From assembly GCF_000455265.1 (NCBI RefSeq), contig NZ_HG005141.1, positions 89,324 to 153,323 on the forward strand: DNA of 64,000 nucleotides, read 5' to 3'. The stretch's first letter is position 1, and every line of letters starts with the position of its first letter. This DNA comes from Paenibacillus antibioticophila. GTDB taxonomy: Bacteria; Bacillota; Bacilli; Paenibacillales; Paenibacillaceae. The position numbers and the translations under genes were made by a program. The notes beneath the pieces were generated by a model. That model saw nothing but the letters and a program-made list of their open reading frames with translations. It did not search any database and had not been told where the DNA came from. Positions 1-9,311 of the stretch are shown here, one piece after another.

Positions 1-120
1 TTTACTTCATTTGTTATGTATTTCAGAAATGGATGCCATAATTTGGATTGACTGACTTTCCGATTACAATTATGCTTGGACTGATTGGATTTACAAATGA
101 TGGAGGAGGAATGAAACTTA

Positions 121-972
121 ATGATTTGCTCGAAGTGTGGTCACGTTTTTGAAAATGAACAGGGCTCCATTACGGAATGCCCGGTATGCGGTGCGGCTCT
201 GGCTCCGTCCTGGAATGAGAAGACGGGGGATACTAGCGCCCGAACCGAATCTGCAGCAACCGGAGAATCTTCACCGGAGATCGGAACCGAGTCTGGCCAC
301 TCAGGTGCCCCTGCTCCAGGAGGAAAGGCTTCCGGCGATCTCACATGGAAGCAGGTCAAAGAGAGTCAGGCCTTTCAACAAGGCGCTGAAATCAGCAAGC
401 AGTACGGCGGATTTTTCCTGAATGCGCTGCTTCATCCGTTAGCTTCTTCCAAAAAAATTGATAGGGCGCATTTTTTGAATGGAATCATCACTATGGTAAT
501 CATCGCTATACTCCTTCCGCTTGTCCTATATATACCAAGCCTGCGCTCTGCTTTTCCCGATGCGTTCGGTGCCGGTTATCTCCGCCCCTTCATTCTGGTT
601 GTGCTCGCCTTTGCGGTTGCCGTCTTTGCGACCTATGGAATAATGCGGCTTGGAAAGGTTTCAGCGGATCCTCGTAATATCACGGCCAAGCTCGGCACCT
701 TGCTGGTACCCTCGACAGCCGCACTGTTGATCAGTGTTATTTTTCAAATCATCGGCCTTGGGATTGGACTTAGCGGGCTGTTCCTATTCATTACGGTTCT
801 TTCATTCTTCGTAGCCATCACTTTGCTGATTCATCAAGAAATGAGTCAAAGCACTTCTGCCTTGGATCCGCTCTATAGTTCCCTGATTGTCAACGTGCTC
901 TTCGGATATATTCTGTATAGAATTGTTCTTGTAAGTATCAGTTATATGCTCGGCGGATTTTTTAGTCTATAA
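121..972 (+). CDS. Zinc-ribbon multi-pass membrane protein of unknown function
   Basis: 283 aa and the only clearly supported plus-strand gene. The N-terminus has a CxxC-x17-CxxC pair (residues 3-6 and about 21-24), a zinc-ribbon as in many small Firmicute membrane proteins. A Ser/Gly/Thr-rich linker follows. From about residue 115 onward there are five hydrophobic stretches that look like membrane helices. The start is the ATG at 121, ten bases after a strong Shine-Dalgarno (GGAGGAGGA, 102-110). An ATG at 111 is out of frame and closes quickly. A strong terminator follows at 1021. The role is not known; a sensor or scaffold at the membrane would be a guess. Confidence 0.85.
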   Translation: MICSKCGHVFENEQGSITECPVCGAALAPSWNEKTGDTSARTESAATGESSPEIGTESGHSGAPAPGGKASGDLTWKQVKESQAFQQGAEISKQYGGFFLNALLHPLASSKKIDRAHFLNGIITMVIIAILLPLVLYIPSLRSAFPDAFGAGYLRPFILVVLAFAVAVFATYGIMRLGKVSADPRNITAKLGTLLVPSTAALLISVIFQIIGLGIGLSGLFLFITVLSFFVAITLLIHQEMSQSTSALDPLYSSLIVNVLFGYILYRIVLVSISYMLGGFFSL

Positions 973-1017
973 CATCTAGATAGGCTATCCAATTGCCTTC
1001 TAAAAAATTGGACGAGA

Positions 1018-1063
1018 AAAGGGACCGTCCCCCAATTGTGAGAAAGGGGGCGGTCCCTTTTTT
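1018..1063 (+). terminator. Rho-independent terminator of the zinc-ribbon gene
   Basis: A 12-13 bp G+C-rich stem (GGGACCGTCCCCC at 1021-1033 against GGGGGCGGTCCC at 1046-1057, one bulged base) is followed directly by a run of six T on the plus strand. Confidence 0.9.
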
Positions 1064-1110
1064 CCGTCCAACAGTATCGTTGTCATAATCTAACTACTCT
1101 GGGTTGACAA

Positions 1111-1416
1111 ACATTAGCTGGTTTTTTTGCTCACTCGCCGCACGAGCTCCCTGCACCAGTAATTTTAATGCTTTTTGTCACTAAAATCGTCGCATGAGCA
1201 CCTACATCAGAAATTTTAATGACTTACTGCACTATAATCACCGCAAGAGAGCCCACACTAGAAATTTTAATGCCTTTTGGCACTAAAATCGTCACGCGGG
1301 CACTTATGCCAGCAATTTTAATGCCTTTTGCCATTAAAATAACCCCACAAGCTCAACCGTCAGCCATTTTAATGCCCTCCGGCACTTATTTTGCTGCACA
1401 AGCTCCAACACACATA
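1111..1416. repeat. 51-bp tandem array, six units
   Basis: The motif ATTTTAATG recurs at 1162, 1213, 1264, 1315 and 1366, exactly 51 bp apart. A degenerate sixth unit lies at 1111. Each unit has a conserved core of about 20 bp, TTAATGCCTTTTGGCACTAA in the best copies, which is nearly palindromic. About 31 bp of less conserved sequence separates the cores. The region to 1490 holds a decayed remnant and no gene. An open frame at 1219-1494 exists only because 51 is divisible by three. Confidence 0.85.
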
Positions 1417-1490
1417 TTTCGCGTGGTGGCAGTTCGTTTTGCTCATTATGATGCACATAAGTACTTATTTCCGCAAAGCATAGCGAAAAC

Positions 1491-2375
1491 CTAACTCCGT
1501 TTGAAGCCTTCGCCCAGGACCTCGTGCGCATTCGTAATGATCACGAAGGCTGTTGGCTCCAGCGTCTGTACGAGCGTCTTGAGCCGGGTCACTTCGCTCT
1601 GGCCGACCACCACCATCAGGACGGTCCGGTCATCGCCAGTATAACCGCCCTGCGCATTCAGCTTGGTTAATCCCCGATCCAGTTCGCTAAGCACGGCCTT
1701 TGAGATGGCCTCGGTATTATCCGCAATAATATAAGCCACTTTCGTATAGCCAAAGCCCAGCTCGATCAGATCGATCAATTTACCGGTGATATATAAGCCG
1801 ATCAGGGCGTACAGCGCCTTTTCCGGAGATAGAATAAAGCCGGCCAGCCCAATGACCAGGCCATCCATCAGCACTACGCAGACCGAAAGGCTCAGTCCGC
1901 TGTACTTCTGAATGATCTGTGCAAGCGTGGATAAGCCGCCCGTTGACCCGCGTCCCCGAAAGACGATGCCAAGACCGATCCCTACACCGATCCCGCCATA
2001 AAGCGAGGCCAGCAAGGCGTCTGTGGTCGGCACCGGGAAGCTCCGGGTCAGAAAGACAAATAGCGGGAGCACGATGGTTCCCAGCAATGAGCGGATCGCA
2101 TAATCCCGCCCTAGCAGCAGAAACCCTGCAAAGAATAAAGGAATATTAAGCCCCCATTGGATATAAGCCGGTTCAATCCCGAACTGCGACTGTGTAATAA
2201 CTGAAATCCCCGATACGCCGCCTGAAGCGATTTCGTTCGGAACCAGAAACAGATTGAATGCCAGCGCCGTAATCAGGGAGCCGATGACTATCATGAATGT
2301 ATCGATCGTGTGGCGGACAGGGCCGGTGACGGGGATTGCCTGGCTCCATCTGCGTTTGCGAGGTGTAGAAGACAC
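1491..2375 (-). CDS. YitT family membrane protein (DUF161 + DUF2179)
   Basis: About 294 aa. The first roughly 200 residues carry five or six hydrophobic helices with the family's conserved asparagine/glycine-rich loops (SGGVSGISVI, GRGSTGGLST). The last 90 residues form the soluble DUF2179 domain, often described as a ligand-binding or regulatory module. The start is one of two adjacent GTG codons; the second (2375) sits 7 bases from the Shine-Dalgarno AAGGAGG (2383-2389). The family is abundant in Bacillales and its transported substrate, if any, is not established. It is followed by the repeat array, and no clear terminator was found. Confidence 0.88.
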   Translation of the reverse strand: MSSTPRKRRWSQAIPVTGPVRHTIDTFMIVIGSLITALAFNLFLVPNEIASGGVSGISVITQSQFGIEPAYIQWGLNIPLFFAGFLLLGRDYAIRSLLGTIVLPLFVFLTRSFPVPTTDALLASLYGGIGVGIGLGIVFRGRGSTGGLSTLAQIIQKYSGLSLSVCVVLMDGLVIGLAGFILSPEKALYALIGLYITGKLIDLIELGFGYTKVAYIIADNTEAISKAVLSELDRGLTKLNAQGGYTGDDRTVLMVVVGQSEVTRLKTLVQTLEPTAFVIITNAHEVLGEGFKRS

Positions 2376-2449
2376 CACGGTTCCTCCTTACTAATCAGAA
2401 AGGTGCGCCCGGCAAAGATAACTCGCCTGGCGCACTGTGTCTTGGAATA

Positions 2450-3563
2450 TTATTGGGGATCGCTCTTGATCTGACTTCGCAGATAGCCGTCGATAAAGGC
2501 ATCCAGATCGCCGTCCATCACAGCACCGACATTGCCCGTCTCTACAGAGGTCCGATGATCCTTAACCATGCTGTACGGGTGGAAGACATAGGAGCGGATC
2601 TGGCTGCCCCATGCAATGTCCGACTGCTCTCCGCGAATCTCGTCCAGTTCCTTCTGCTGTTCTTCGAGCTTCCGTTCATGCAGCTTGGAGCGAAGCATCG
2701 TCATCGCACGCTCTCTATTCTTGATCTGGGAGCGTTCGTTCTGGCAGGTCACGACAATTCCGGTTGGAATATGCGTAATCCGCACCGCAGAGTCCGTCGT
2801 ATTAATATGCTGTCCGCCTGCGCCGCTCGCCCGATACGTATCAATCTTGAGATCCTCGGTACGCACATCGATATCTACATCATCGGTAATCTCCGGAACT
2901 ACGTCACAGGATACGAAAGAGGTATGTCTCCGGCCAGAGGAATCAAACGGAGAAATACGGACCAGACGATGAACGCCCTTTTCTGCCTTCAAATAGCCGT
3001 AAGCATTAAATCCCTTGATCGACAGGGTTACACTCTTGATCCCCGCTTCATCCCCTGGCAAGTAGTCGAGCGTCTCTACCTTGAACCCGCGCTTCTCTGC
3101 CCAGCGGGTATACATCCGAAGCAACATCTGGCCCCAGTCTTGAGACTCGGTGCCGCCTGCACCAGGGTGAAGCTCGAGAATCGCATTCATTTTATCATAG
3201 GGCTGATTCAGCAGAAGCGTTAACTCAAAGTCCTCCAGCTTTTTTACAAGTGCGGATACGGAAGCGCCGATTTCCGCAGCCAGAGCCTCGTCGCCTTCCT
3301 CTTCCGCAAGCTCGGCCATCATTTCCGCATCATCATATTCCTGCTGCAGAGCGCCGTATTGGTCCACTGATGACTTGACGGCATTCATCTCTGCAATGAT
3401 CCCTTGCGCCTTGTCATTATCATCCCAAAAGTCCGGCGCAGCCATTTTCTCTTCAAAGTTCGCAATCAGTTCCTGTTTGTAATCTAAGTCAAAGAGACCC
3501 CCTAAGGTTTGATAATTTCTTGGCAATCTCTCGCATGTCTTGCTTAACATTCGGATCCAGCAT
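2450..3563 (-). CDS. prfB: Peptide chain release factor 2, programmed +1 frameshift
   Basis: RF2 ends translation at UGA and UAA. The gene is in two frames. Translation starts at the ATG at 3563 and reads 24 codons to an in-frame UGA at 3489-3491. The classic shift site AGG-GGG-TCT-CTT-TGA-C spans 3488-3503. After a +1 slip on CTT the rest is read from 3490 to 2450, giving about 370 aa in total. The SPF anticodon-like tripeptide (about 204-206) and the GGQ peptidyl-hydrolysis motif (about 249-251) are both intact. The internal Shine-Dalgarno-like AGGGGG just upstream of the slip is the known stimulator, so RF2 tunes its own synthesis. prfB next to secA matches Bacillus. Confidence 0.96.
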
Positions 3564-3664
3564 GCTGTATTCCACCTTTCCAGTTTACATTACAAGTTTG
3601 AGAAATCAATTCGTGTTTATTGTGCAGCATTTGTGCGTTTACCACCTACGTCCCGGCTCTATGA

Positions 3665-3902
3665 TATATAAGTTGAACTAAAGATTATTCACTAGAGGCA
3701 ACGTGTGAAGTGTTCTTACGATCCCTGTTGTTCGCGGATTTCTTTGACTGAACTAAGCCCATCATTGAGTAGAAATCTGCTCTCAAAGGCGAATGCTAAC
3801 CGAGCATATGCTCCCGAAGCAGCTTTCTTGCAGAAAGCTTTCACTTCAGCACACTCCACACTTATGCCTGTTCTGTGTAACTTTCTAGTTCAACATTATA
3901 TA
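3665..3902. repeat. Palindromic MITE-like element A, copy 1 (long form)
   Basis: It is bounded by terminal inverted repeats TATATAAGTTGAACTA (3665-3680) and TAGTTCAACATTATATA (3886-3902). The two halves are imperfectly complementary along most of their length, so the whole element could fold as one hairpin. It has the roughly 35-bp insertion (CCCGAAGCAGCTTTCTTGCA type) in the right arm that is shared only with the half copy at 62913. It lies in the gap between prfB and secA. Confidence 0.85.
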
Positions 3903-4110
3903 GTTCTGCAGGTTATAGATAGTTGGACTATTTACAGCTAAACGAGGTCTTACAGGGCCAACTATAAGTTTAGTTGTAAAAACAGCACTTCAATCACACA
4001 AATTCAAGCAGTTAATCTTAATTTAGTGATTATAAGTGTACTCTTTGCAACTAGAATAGATGTGCGCCCATCTATTTCATAAGTTAAGTGCTGTTTCTGC
4101 AATTATTCTC
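3903..4110. repeat. Mosaic of small inverted repeats between prfB and secA
   Basis: Two nested palindromic pieces follow element A. One has arms TAGTTGG / CCAACTA (about 3919-3964). The other has related arms at 3968-3990 and 4085-4107 around AAACAGCACTT / AAGTGCTGTTT. No open frame with a ribosome site is present, and it looks like decayed repeat DNA. Confidence 0.5.
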
Positions 4111-4185
4111 TTGCAGTCGCAACCTTACTCGCACTCCAGGAGGCTTCAGCACTTTTCAAGCGACCATCAAACCGCTGCATTCCAC

Positions 4186-4222
4186 AGAAAAACGGGGTGC
4201 CATCCAAACGGACGGCCCCCGC
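4186..4222 (-). terminator. Probable secA terminator
   Basis: Read on the minus strand, GGGGCCGTCC pairs with GGATGGCACCCC (two bulged bases) and is followed by GTTTTTC. It lies about 45 bases after the secA stop. Confidence 0.6.
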
Positions 4223-4265
4223 TATTATTCCGGAGCTTGAGAACAGGAGTCCCCGCCGCTCTTGC

Positions 4266-6773
4266 TTATGCGTTCTGACCGTGGCAGTGTTTGTACTTCT
4301 TACCGCTGCCGCAAGGGCACAGGTCGTTACGGCCAATCTGCTCCCCGCGTTGAACCGGGCGTTTCTCAGCTGGTTCTCCACTGGTCGAGATTTTATCCTC
4401 GTCAACAACCGCTTGACGCTCCTGATTGCTCTCCACTTGAGCCTTCATGATGTACATGGAGATCTCTTCCTGGATATTCGCAACCATTTCGTTGAACATC
4501 TCGTAGCCTTCGAACTGATATTCGCGCAGTGGATCCGTACCTCCATAAGAGCGAAGGTGAATCCCTTGACGCAATTGATCCATCGCATCAATGTGGTCCA
4601 TCCACTTGCTATCTACAGAACGAAGAGCAATAACCTTCTCGAACTCGCGAACCATTTCGGAGCCAAGAGCCTCTTCACGCGCATTATACTTCGCCATCAC
4701 CTTTTCGAAGATGAACTCCGTAATTTCAGGCGCTTCTTTGTTCCACAGATCTTCCTTCGTAATCGCTCCTGCATCGAGCATCTTGCTGTTCACATACTCG
4801 GCGATATCCTCCAGCCCCCACTCCTCCGGGAGCTCCTCGCTGGTATGGGCTTCCACAATACGCTCAATCGTAGCCTTGAGCATATCCACAACAATCTGCT
4901 TAATGTTCTCGGACTCAAGAAGCTCACGGCGCTGCTTGTAAATGATCTCCCGTTGCTGATTCATTACATCATCATACTGCAGGACGACTTTACGGATATC
5001 GAAGTTATTCCCTTCCACCCGCTTTTGGGCAGATTCAACGGCACGAGTAATCATCTTGCTCTCAATAGGCTGATCCTCTTCAAAGCCAAGACGATCCATC
5101 ATATTCAAGACATTGTCCGCACCAAAGCGCTTCATCAACTCATCGCCAAGGGACAGATAGAATTGAGTCGATCCAGGGTCACCCTGACGGCCAGCACGGC
5201 CGCGGAGCTGGTTATCGATCCGGCGGGATTCATGGCGCTCAGTACCAATAATATGCAAGCCTCCGACTTCGGAGACACCTTCACCGAGCAAAATGTCCGT
5301 ACCGCGGCCTGCCATGTTCGTGGCAATCGTCACGGCGCCAGGCTCACCTGCACGGGAAATAATCTCAGCCTCTTCGGCATGATATTTAGCATTCAGGACT
5401 TTATGCTGCACGCCTTTGCGTTTCAGCATTTCAGATACCCGCTCGGAATTCTCGATGGATACCGTACCAACCAGTATAGGCTGGTTCTTTTTATGACGCT
5501 CCACAATCTCGTTGACAACGGCCTTGAACTTGCCGTCTTCACTCTTGTAGACCACATCCGGCATATCCTGGCGCTGGTTCGGACGGTTCGTCGGTACTTG
5601 CAGCACTTCCAAACCATAGATTTTCTTGAATTCTTCCTCTTCCGTCTTGGCCGTACCGGTCATTCCCGCGAGCTTGCGGTACATCCGGAAATAGTTCTGG
5701 AACGTAATCGTTGCCAGGGTCATGCTCTCATTCTGTACCTCGATGCCTTCCTTCGCTTCAATTGCTTGGTGAAGACCATCGCTGTAGCGCCGGCCCTGCA
5801 TGATCCGACCAGTAAATTCGTCAACAATCAGTACTTCGTCTTCAGTCACCACATAGTCGACGTCACGACGCATAATCACGTTTGCCTTGAGGGCCTGTAC
5901 AACGTGATGGTTCAGTGTAATATGTTTAGGATCGTAGAGGTTGTCGATACCGAAAGCCTTCTCTGCTTTGGCTACGCCATTTTCCGTCAGTGCAACTGCC
6001 TTAACCTTAATATCAACAGTATAATCCTCTTCCGCTTCCAGGCGCTTCACAAACCGGTCCGCTGCATAATACAGCTCGGTCGATTTCTGAGCTTGTCCGG
6101 AAATAATAAGCGGTGTCCGCGCTTCATCAATGAGAATGGAGTCCACTTCGTCAATAATACAGAAATAGAGCGGGCGTTGTACCATTTGTTCTTTGTACAG
6201 CACCATGTTGTCCCGAAGGTAATCGAATCCAAATTCGTTATTCGTTCCATAGGTAATATCACAAGCATATGCTTCCTGTTTCTCAGCATGTTCCATGCCG
6301 TTCAGGTTCACACCGACGGTCATGCCCAGGAAGTTATAAATCTGGCCCATCTGCTCGCTATCCCGTTGAGCTAAATAATCGTTTACTGTAACTACGTGCA
6401 CGCCTTTTCCAAGGAGCGCATTCAAATAAACCGGCAGGGTCCCAACCAGGGTTTTACCTTCACCGGTTTTCATCTCTGCGATCCGGCCCTCATGCAATGC
6501 CATCCCGCCGACCAACTGCACATCAAAGTGACGCATGCCGAGCGTTCTCTTGGAAGCCTCCCTAACGGTTGCAAATGCTTCCGGAAGCAGCTCCTCCAGC
6601 GTCTCTCCCTTTTCGATGCGTTCCCGAAACTCTACAGTCTTGGCCTGCAATTGCTCGTCCGACAGGGCCTCGAATTCGGGTTCCAGTTTATTAATATGGT
6701 CTACCGTCTTCATCAGACGTTTGACATCACGTTCGTTAACGTCGCCAAAGATCTTCTTCACTAATCCTAGCAT
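4266..6773 (-). CDS. secA: SecA preprotein translocase ATPase
   Basis: 835 aa, the usual length for Gram-positive SecA. It drives secreted proteins, probably including the S-layer and SLH proteins of this window, through SecYEG by ATP hydrolysis. The Walker A motif (TGEGKT, about 103-108), the DEVD Walker B motif (about 208-211) and the second motor domain ([12 protein letters not shown]) are visible. The C-terminal 25 residues form the SEC-C zinc motif [13 protein letters not shown] that binds phospholipid or SecB-like partners. The start has AAAGGGG upstream. A plausible sigma-A promoter lies at 6813-6841. The 725-aa frame on the opposite strand is an antisense shadow. Confidence 0.98.
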   Translation of the reverse strand: MLGLVKKIFGDVNERDVKRLMKTVDHINKLEPEFEALSDEQLQAKTVEFRERIEKGETLEELLPEAFATVREASKRTLGMRHFDVQLVGGMALHEGRIAEMKTGEGKTLVGTLPVYLNALLGKGVHVVTVNDYLAQRDSEQMGQIYNFLGMTVGVNLNGMEHAEKQEAYACDITYGTNNEFGFDYLRDNMVLYKEQMVQRPLYFCIIDEVDSILIDEARTPLIISGQAQKSTELYYAADRFVKRLEAEEDYTVDIKVKAVALTENGVAKAEKAFGIDNLYDPKHITLNHHVVQALKANVIMRRDVDYVVTEDEVLIVDEFTGRIMQGRRYSDGLHQAIEAKEGIEVQNESMTLATITFQNYFRMYRKLAGMTGTAKTEEEEFKKIYGLEVLQVPTNRPNQRQDMPDVVYKSEDGKFKAVVNEIVERHKKNQPILVGTVSIENSERVSEMLKRKGVQHKVLNAKYHAEEAEIISRAGEPGAVTIATNMAGRGTDILLGEGVSEVGGLHIIGTERHESRRIDNQLRGRAGRQGDPGSTQFYLSLGDELMKRFGADNVLNMMDRLGFEEDQPIESKMITRAVESAQKRVEGNNFDIRKVVLQYDDVMNQQREIIYKQRRELLESENIKQIVVDMLKATIERIVEAHTSEELPEEWGLEDIAEYVNSKMLDAGAITKEDLWNKEAPEITEFIFEKVMAKYNAREEALGSEMVREFEKVIALRSVDSKWMDHIDAMDQLRQGIHLRSYGGTDPLREYQFEGYEMFNEMVANIQEEISMYIMKAQVESNQERQAVVDEDKISTSGEPAEKRPVQRGEQIGRNDLCPCGSGKKYKHCHGQNA

Positions 6774-6812
6774 GGTTTACCCCTTTCACGCAGAAACAGA
6801 TGATTTGCCTAA

Positions 6813-6841
6813 ATTGTAACAGTTTGTAACGAATGCCGCAA
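6813..6841 (-). promoter_or_regulatory. Candidate sigma-A promoter of secA
   Basis: On the minus strand: -35 TTGCGG, 17-bp spacer, -10 TACAAT, about 40 bases before the secA start. The -35 matches the consensus at only three positions, so this is a weak call. Confidence 0.45.
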
Positions 6842-6884
6842 CACAGACGCTTACAGCCGCGGCCAAAATATTCCATCATCTATA

Positions 6885-6921
6885 CGAATAAAGAGCCCCA
6901 TCCGCATGCGGATAAAGGCTC
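6885..6921 (-). terminator. Terminator of hpf
   Basis: On the minus strand GAGCC..ATCCGC pairs with GCGGAT..GGCTC, followed by TTTATTC. It lies about 85 bases after hpf and before the secA promoter. Confidence 0.8.
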
Positions 6922-7006
6922 GTTCCTTGTGCTTCAATTGTAACAATTACCACTCATAATCCAACATTCATGAGATTAACGATTGCGTCGGATCACACTG
7001 CGGTTC

Positions 7007-7564
7007 TCAGGCTTTCTCGATCAAGCCGTATTTACCGTCATTGCGCTTATAGACTACGTTAACTTCCTGGTTGTCGATGTTGGTAAAAACAAAGAAGTTG
7101 TGACCGACCATATTCATCTGCAGGATTGCCTCTTCTACATCCATAGGCTTCAGATTGAACCGTTTGGTGCGGACCAATTCAAGCTCCTCATCGCCCTCGT
7201 CCAGCGTGGCAACATGACCATTGCCTGCCGTGCTCTCAACGAACAACGACTTCAAGCTGCCTTCCTGGCGGAATTTGCGGTTCACCTTCGTCTTATGCTT
7301 GCGGATCTGACGCTCCAGCTTGTCCACGACGGCATCCATCGATGCATACATGTCATCACTGCGGTCTTCAGCCCTGAGCATAACGCCGGTCAGAGGTATC
7401 GTTACCTCTACCACGTGCAAGCCTCGTACGACACTCAAGGTAACTGTACCATCCGAGGTAAGGGGTGCATCAAAGTACTTGTCAAGCCGGCTGAGCTTCT
7501 TGTCCACGTAATCTCTCAAGGCCTCAGTCACTTCAATTTGCTGTCCACGAATACTATAATTCAT
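7007..7564 (-). CDS. hpf: Ribosome hibernation promoting factor, long form
   Basis: 185 aa, the length of the long HPF of Firmicutes (YvyD in B. subtilis). The N-terminal S30AE domain (about 1-100) binds the decoding centre. The C-terminal domain (about 125-185, IVRTKRF-like segment through NVVYKRNDG) dimerises two ribosomes into inactive 100S particles in stationary phase. The start has a strong AAAGGAGGAG Shine-Dalgarno. It lies between the flagellar block and secA, as in Bacillus. A sigma-A-like promoter is visible at 7594-7623; I could not identify a sigma-B promoter. Confidence 0.96.
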   Translation of the reverse strand: MNYSIRGQQIEVTEALRDYVDKKLSRLDKYFDAPLTSDGTVTLSVVRGLHVVEVTIPLTGVMLRAEDRSDDMYASMDAVVDKLERQIRKHKTKVNRKFRQEGSLKSLFVESTAGNGHVATLDEGDEELELVRTKRFNLKPMDVEEAILQMNMVGHNFFVFTNIDNQEVNVVYKRNDGKYGLIEKA

Positions 7565-7593
7565 AGGGCACTCCTCCTTTGCTTTGCACCTTC

Positions 7594-7623
7594 ATTATAT
7601 CACAACTATTAACGCAAAGTAAA
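7594..7623 (-). promoter_or_regulatory. Candidate sigma-A promoter of hpf
   Basis: On the minus strand: -35 TTTACT, 18-bp spacer, perfect -10 TATAAT, giving a leader of about 25 bases before the hpf start. Confidence 0.6.
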
Positions 7624-7680
7624 AATCATCAGCAGGATGTAAAGCGAGCCGCAATGACTCTGGAGTAGCGCCATCTATCC

Positions 7681-7879
7681 TATATAAGTTGAACTAATAA
7701 ATTTTACGTTCTTGGCAACGTGTGAAGTGTTCTTACGATCGCTGTTGTTCGCGGATTTCTCAGATTGAACTAAGCCATCATAAGATGGAAATCCTCTCAC
7801 AAAGGCGAACGCTTACGCTTCTACAGCACACCTCACTCTTATGCCCTTTCTACGTAGCTTATTTAGTTCAACTTATATA
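7681..7879. repeat. Palindromic MITE-like element A, copy 2 (short form)
   Basis: About 199 bp with 16-bp perfect terminal inverted repeats, TATATAAGTTGAACTA and TAGTTCAACTTATATA. The arms align across most of the element, for example GGCAACGTGTGAAGTGT against the complement of the right-arm ACCTCACTCTTATGCC. Its right end overlaps the last codons and stop codon of the VanZ-like gene. With the hpf promoter it fills the 300-base gap. Confidence 0.9.
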
Positions 7880-8410
7880 ATAGCCAGGCTTTCCTCGCCG
7901 CTTTCTGCTTCGCCAACGAATCAACAATATTGTGAATAACCCTCCACAAATTGCTCCAAACGTATCGAGCAGAACATCCTGCACCAGAGCCGTTCGCCCC
8001 GGTGTCAGACTCTGATGCAACTCATCTGAGCAAGCATATAGAAATGACAACAGAACGGAGTAAAAGAGGAGAGCGCGCAGCTTTTTTCCTGAGAAGCTCC
8101 TCTTTTTATCAGCAGGCGCGCTTCCCATCAAGGCAAAGATAAACAGGGCAGCCAATAGTGCATAGCAGAAAAAATGAGCAGCCTTGCGGATGAAAAATTC
8201 TATAAAGCTCGCTCCGCCCACGCTCTCCACACTGATCTCATGCCCGCCGTAACTAAAGCTAAGCTCGCCGAAAAAGTCAGCGATTGATCGCTCTGAGGTG
8301 CTTTTTTCAATATTCGGTACCAGCGTCTGTTCTTGATAAGACTGCGAAGAAGAAAGGAAAAGGAGCGACATCAGTATGACCGCTGGCAGCCAGCGGAGCC
8401 AAGAATACAT
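7868..8410 (-). CDS. VanZ-like family membrane protein
   Basis: About 180 aa from the ATG at 8410; an in-frame GTG at 8428 would give 186. Neither start has a well-spaced ribosome site. It has an N-terminal membrane helix, then RKAAHFFCYALLAALF, two further helices, and the VanZ signature DELHQSLTPGR followed by a D-x5-GA motif. VanZ proteins are linked to teicoplanin resistance in enterococci, but most homologues have no assigned role. The last five residues (GYYIS) and the TGA come from the terminal repeat of element A, so the native C-terminus was probably rewritten by the insertion. Confidence 0.8.
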   Translation of the reverse strand: MYSWLRWLPAVILMSLLFLSSSQSYQEQTLVPNIEKSTSERSIADFFGELSFSYGGHEISVESVGGASFIEFFIRKAAHFFCYALLAALFIFALMGSAPADKKRSFSGKKLRALLFYSVLLSFLYACSDELHQSLTPGRTALVQDVLLDTFGAICGGLFTILLIRWRSRKRRGKPGYYIS

Positions 8411-8451
8411 ATTGCGCAGAAAAATCACCTCATTTGGAAAAGGAGCATAAA

Positions 8452-8480
8452 ACGAGAAAACCCCGGGTTTCCCCGGGGAT
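8452..8480 (-). terminator. Terminator of the cold-shock gene
   Basis: On the minus strand CCCCGGG-GAAA-CCCGGGG is followed by TTTTCTCGTTTT, a compact GNRA-like loop terminator about 65 bases after the csp stop. Confidence 0.88.
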
Positions 8481-8544
8481 CTGCTAGCGAATCTTCAATT
8501 GTTAACCATCAACCCGTTATATGTAGGTCGGCTGTGCCGGATGA

Positions 8545-8742
8545 TTACAGTTTGATTACGTTAGCTGCTTGCGGTCCGCGAGCGCCTTCAACGATTTCGA
8601 ACTCAACGGATTGCCCTTCTTCCAAAGTCTTGAAGCCTTCGGACTGGATCGCGGAGAAGTGTACGAAAACGTCGCCGCCTTCTTCAGTTTCGATGAAGCC
8701 ATAACCCTTCTCAGCATTGAACCATTTTACTTTACCTTGCAT
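8545..8742 (-). CDS. Cold-shock protein, CspA/CspB family
   Basis: 65 aa, a single cold-shock OB-fold domain. The RNA-binding motifs RNP1 (KGYGFI, about 12-17) and RNP2 (VFVHF, about 25-29) are intact. Such proteins bind single-stranded RNA or DNA and melt mRNA structure at low temperature or during growth shifts. The start follows AAGGGA. A good sigma-A promoter lies at 8805-8834, giving a leader of roughly 55 bases, shorter than in classic cold-induced csp genes. Which paralogue (cspB, cspC, cspD) it corresponds to cannot be told from one copy. Confidence 0.95.
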   Translation of the reverse strand: MQGKVKWFNAEKGYGFIETEEGGDVFVHFSAIQSEGFKTLEEGQSVEFEIVEGARGPQAANVIKL

Positions 8743-8804
8743 GCACTAACATTCCCTTCATTATCAAATAAGAGTGTGATCCTGTAACCAGCCTCACATT
8801 TCTG

Positions 8805-8834
8805 ACTATACCATTCAAGCTTCTCCAGTGTCAA
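8805..8834 (-). promoter_or_regulatory. Sigma-A promoter of the cold-shock gene
   Basis: On the minus strand: perfect -35 TTGACA, 18-bp spacer, -10 TATAGT. It lies 63 bases upstream of the csp start. The rest of the gap to fliT holds nothing I recognise. Confidence 0.7.
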
Positions 8835-8975
8835 TTACCAAGGATTAGGTTTTACTGGAAAAAAATGTAGAACCATGTCGTTTGGAATGACATAAGCATT
8901 CTATGCGCAGGTATTTTACAGGATACTTTATTTATTTACCCAGCTTAACTCAAGTTGAAACAGGGAGGTTCGTGC

Positions 8976-9311
8976 TTATCTTCTTCGATCCATAAGAACA
9001 CTATCTGAAGCGTAAACCACATCATAAGCATTACGCTGTGCCTTGGCCTGACCGCGCTGCTGCAGCCAGTTAGCCGCCTCTGTCTTTTGAGCTTCCATAC
9101 TATACCGCAGTTTGTCCTCATTCATCTGAATAGAAGAGAGTCGGTTTCTATGTTCAGGCGCTAATGGACTTGCTTCTGTCCGTTGAATCAACATATCTAC
9201 GAGCTGTTGCCTATGATCCATAAAATCCAGCCACTCTTCTGAGGAAGCCTCATCACTTTTTAGAATCATTTGCTTATCCAGTTCCTCTAGCCGGGTTAGC
9301 AGTTCATCCAT
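8976..9311 (-). CDS. fliT: FliT-like flagellar chaperone
   Basis: 111 aa, mainly helical and charged, with no signal peptide. It is identified by position: last gene of flaG-fliD-fliS-fliT, as in Bacillus. Size and helical character also fit FliT, the export chaperone that binds the filament cap FliD. Its start overlaps the end of fliS by 8 bases, so the two are probably translationally coupled. Sequence similarity to FliT is weak across species, so the assignment rests mostly on context. No clear terminator follows. Confidence 0.75.
   Translation of the reverse strand: MDELLTRLEELDKQMILKSDEASSEEWLDFMDHRQQLVDMLIQRTEASPLAPEHRNRLSSIQMNEDKLRYSMEAQKTEAANWLQQRGQAKAQRNAYDVVYASDSVLMDRRR

Noticed and set aside
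1219..1494. 91-aa plus-strand frame with internal repeats
   Set aside because: Produced by the 51-bp array; no start signal and decaying units.
3705..3941. Two plus-strand frames (3705-3941 and 62832-63059) sharing a similar peptide around APEAAFLQKAF
   Set aside because: The similarity comes from element A DNA, not from a protein family.
4197..6374. 725-aa open frame on plus
   Set aside because: Fully antisense to secA, no ribosome site, composition of a shadow frame.
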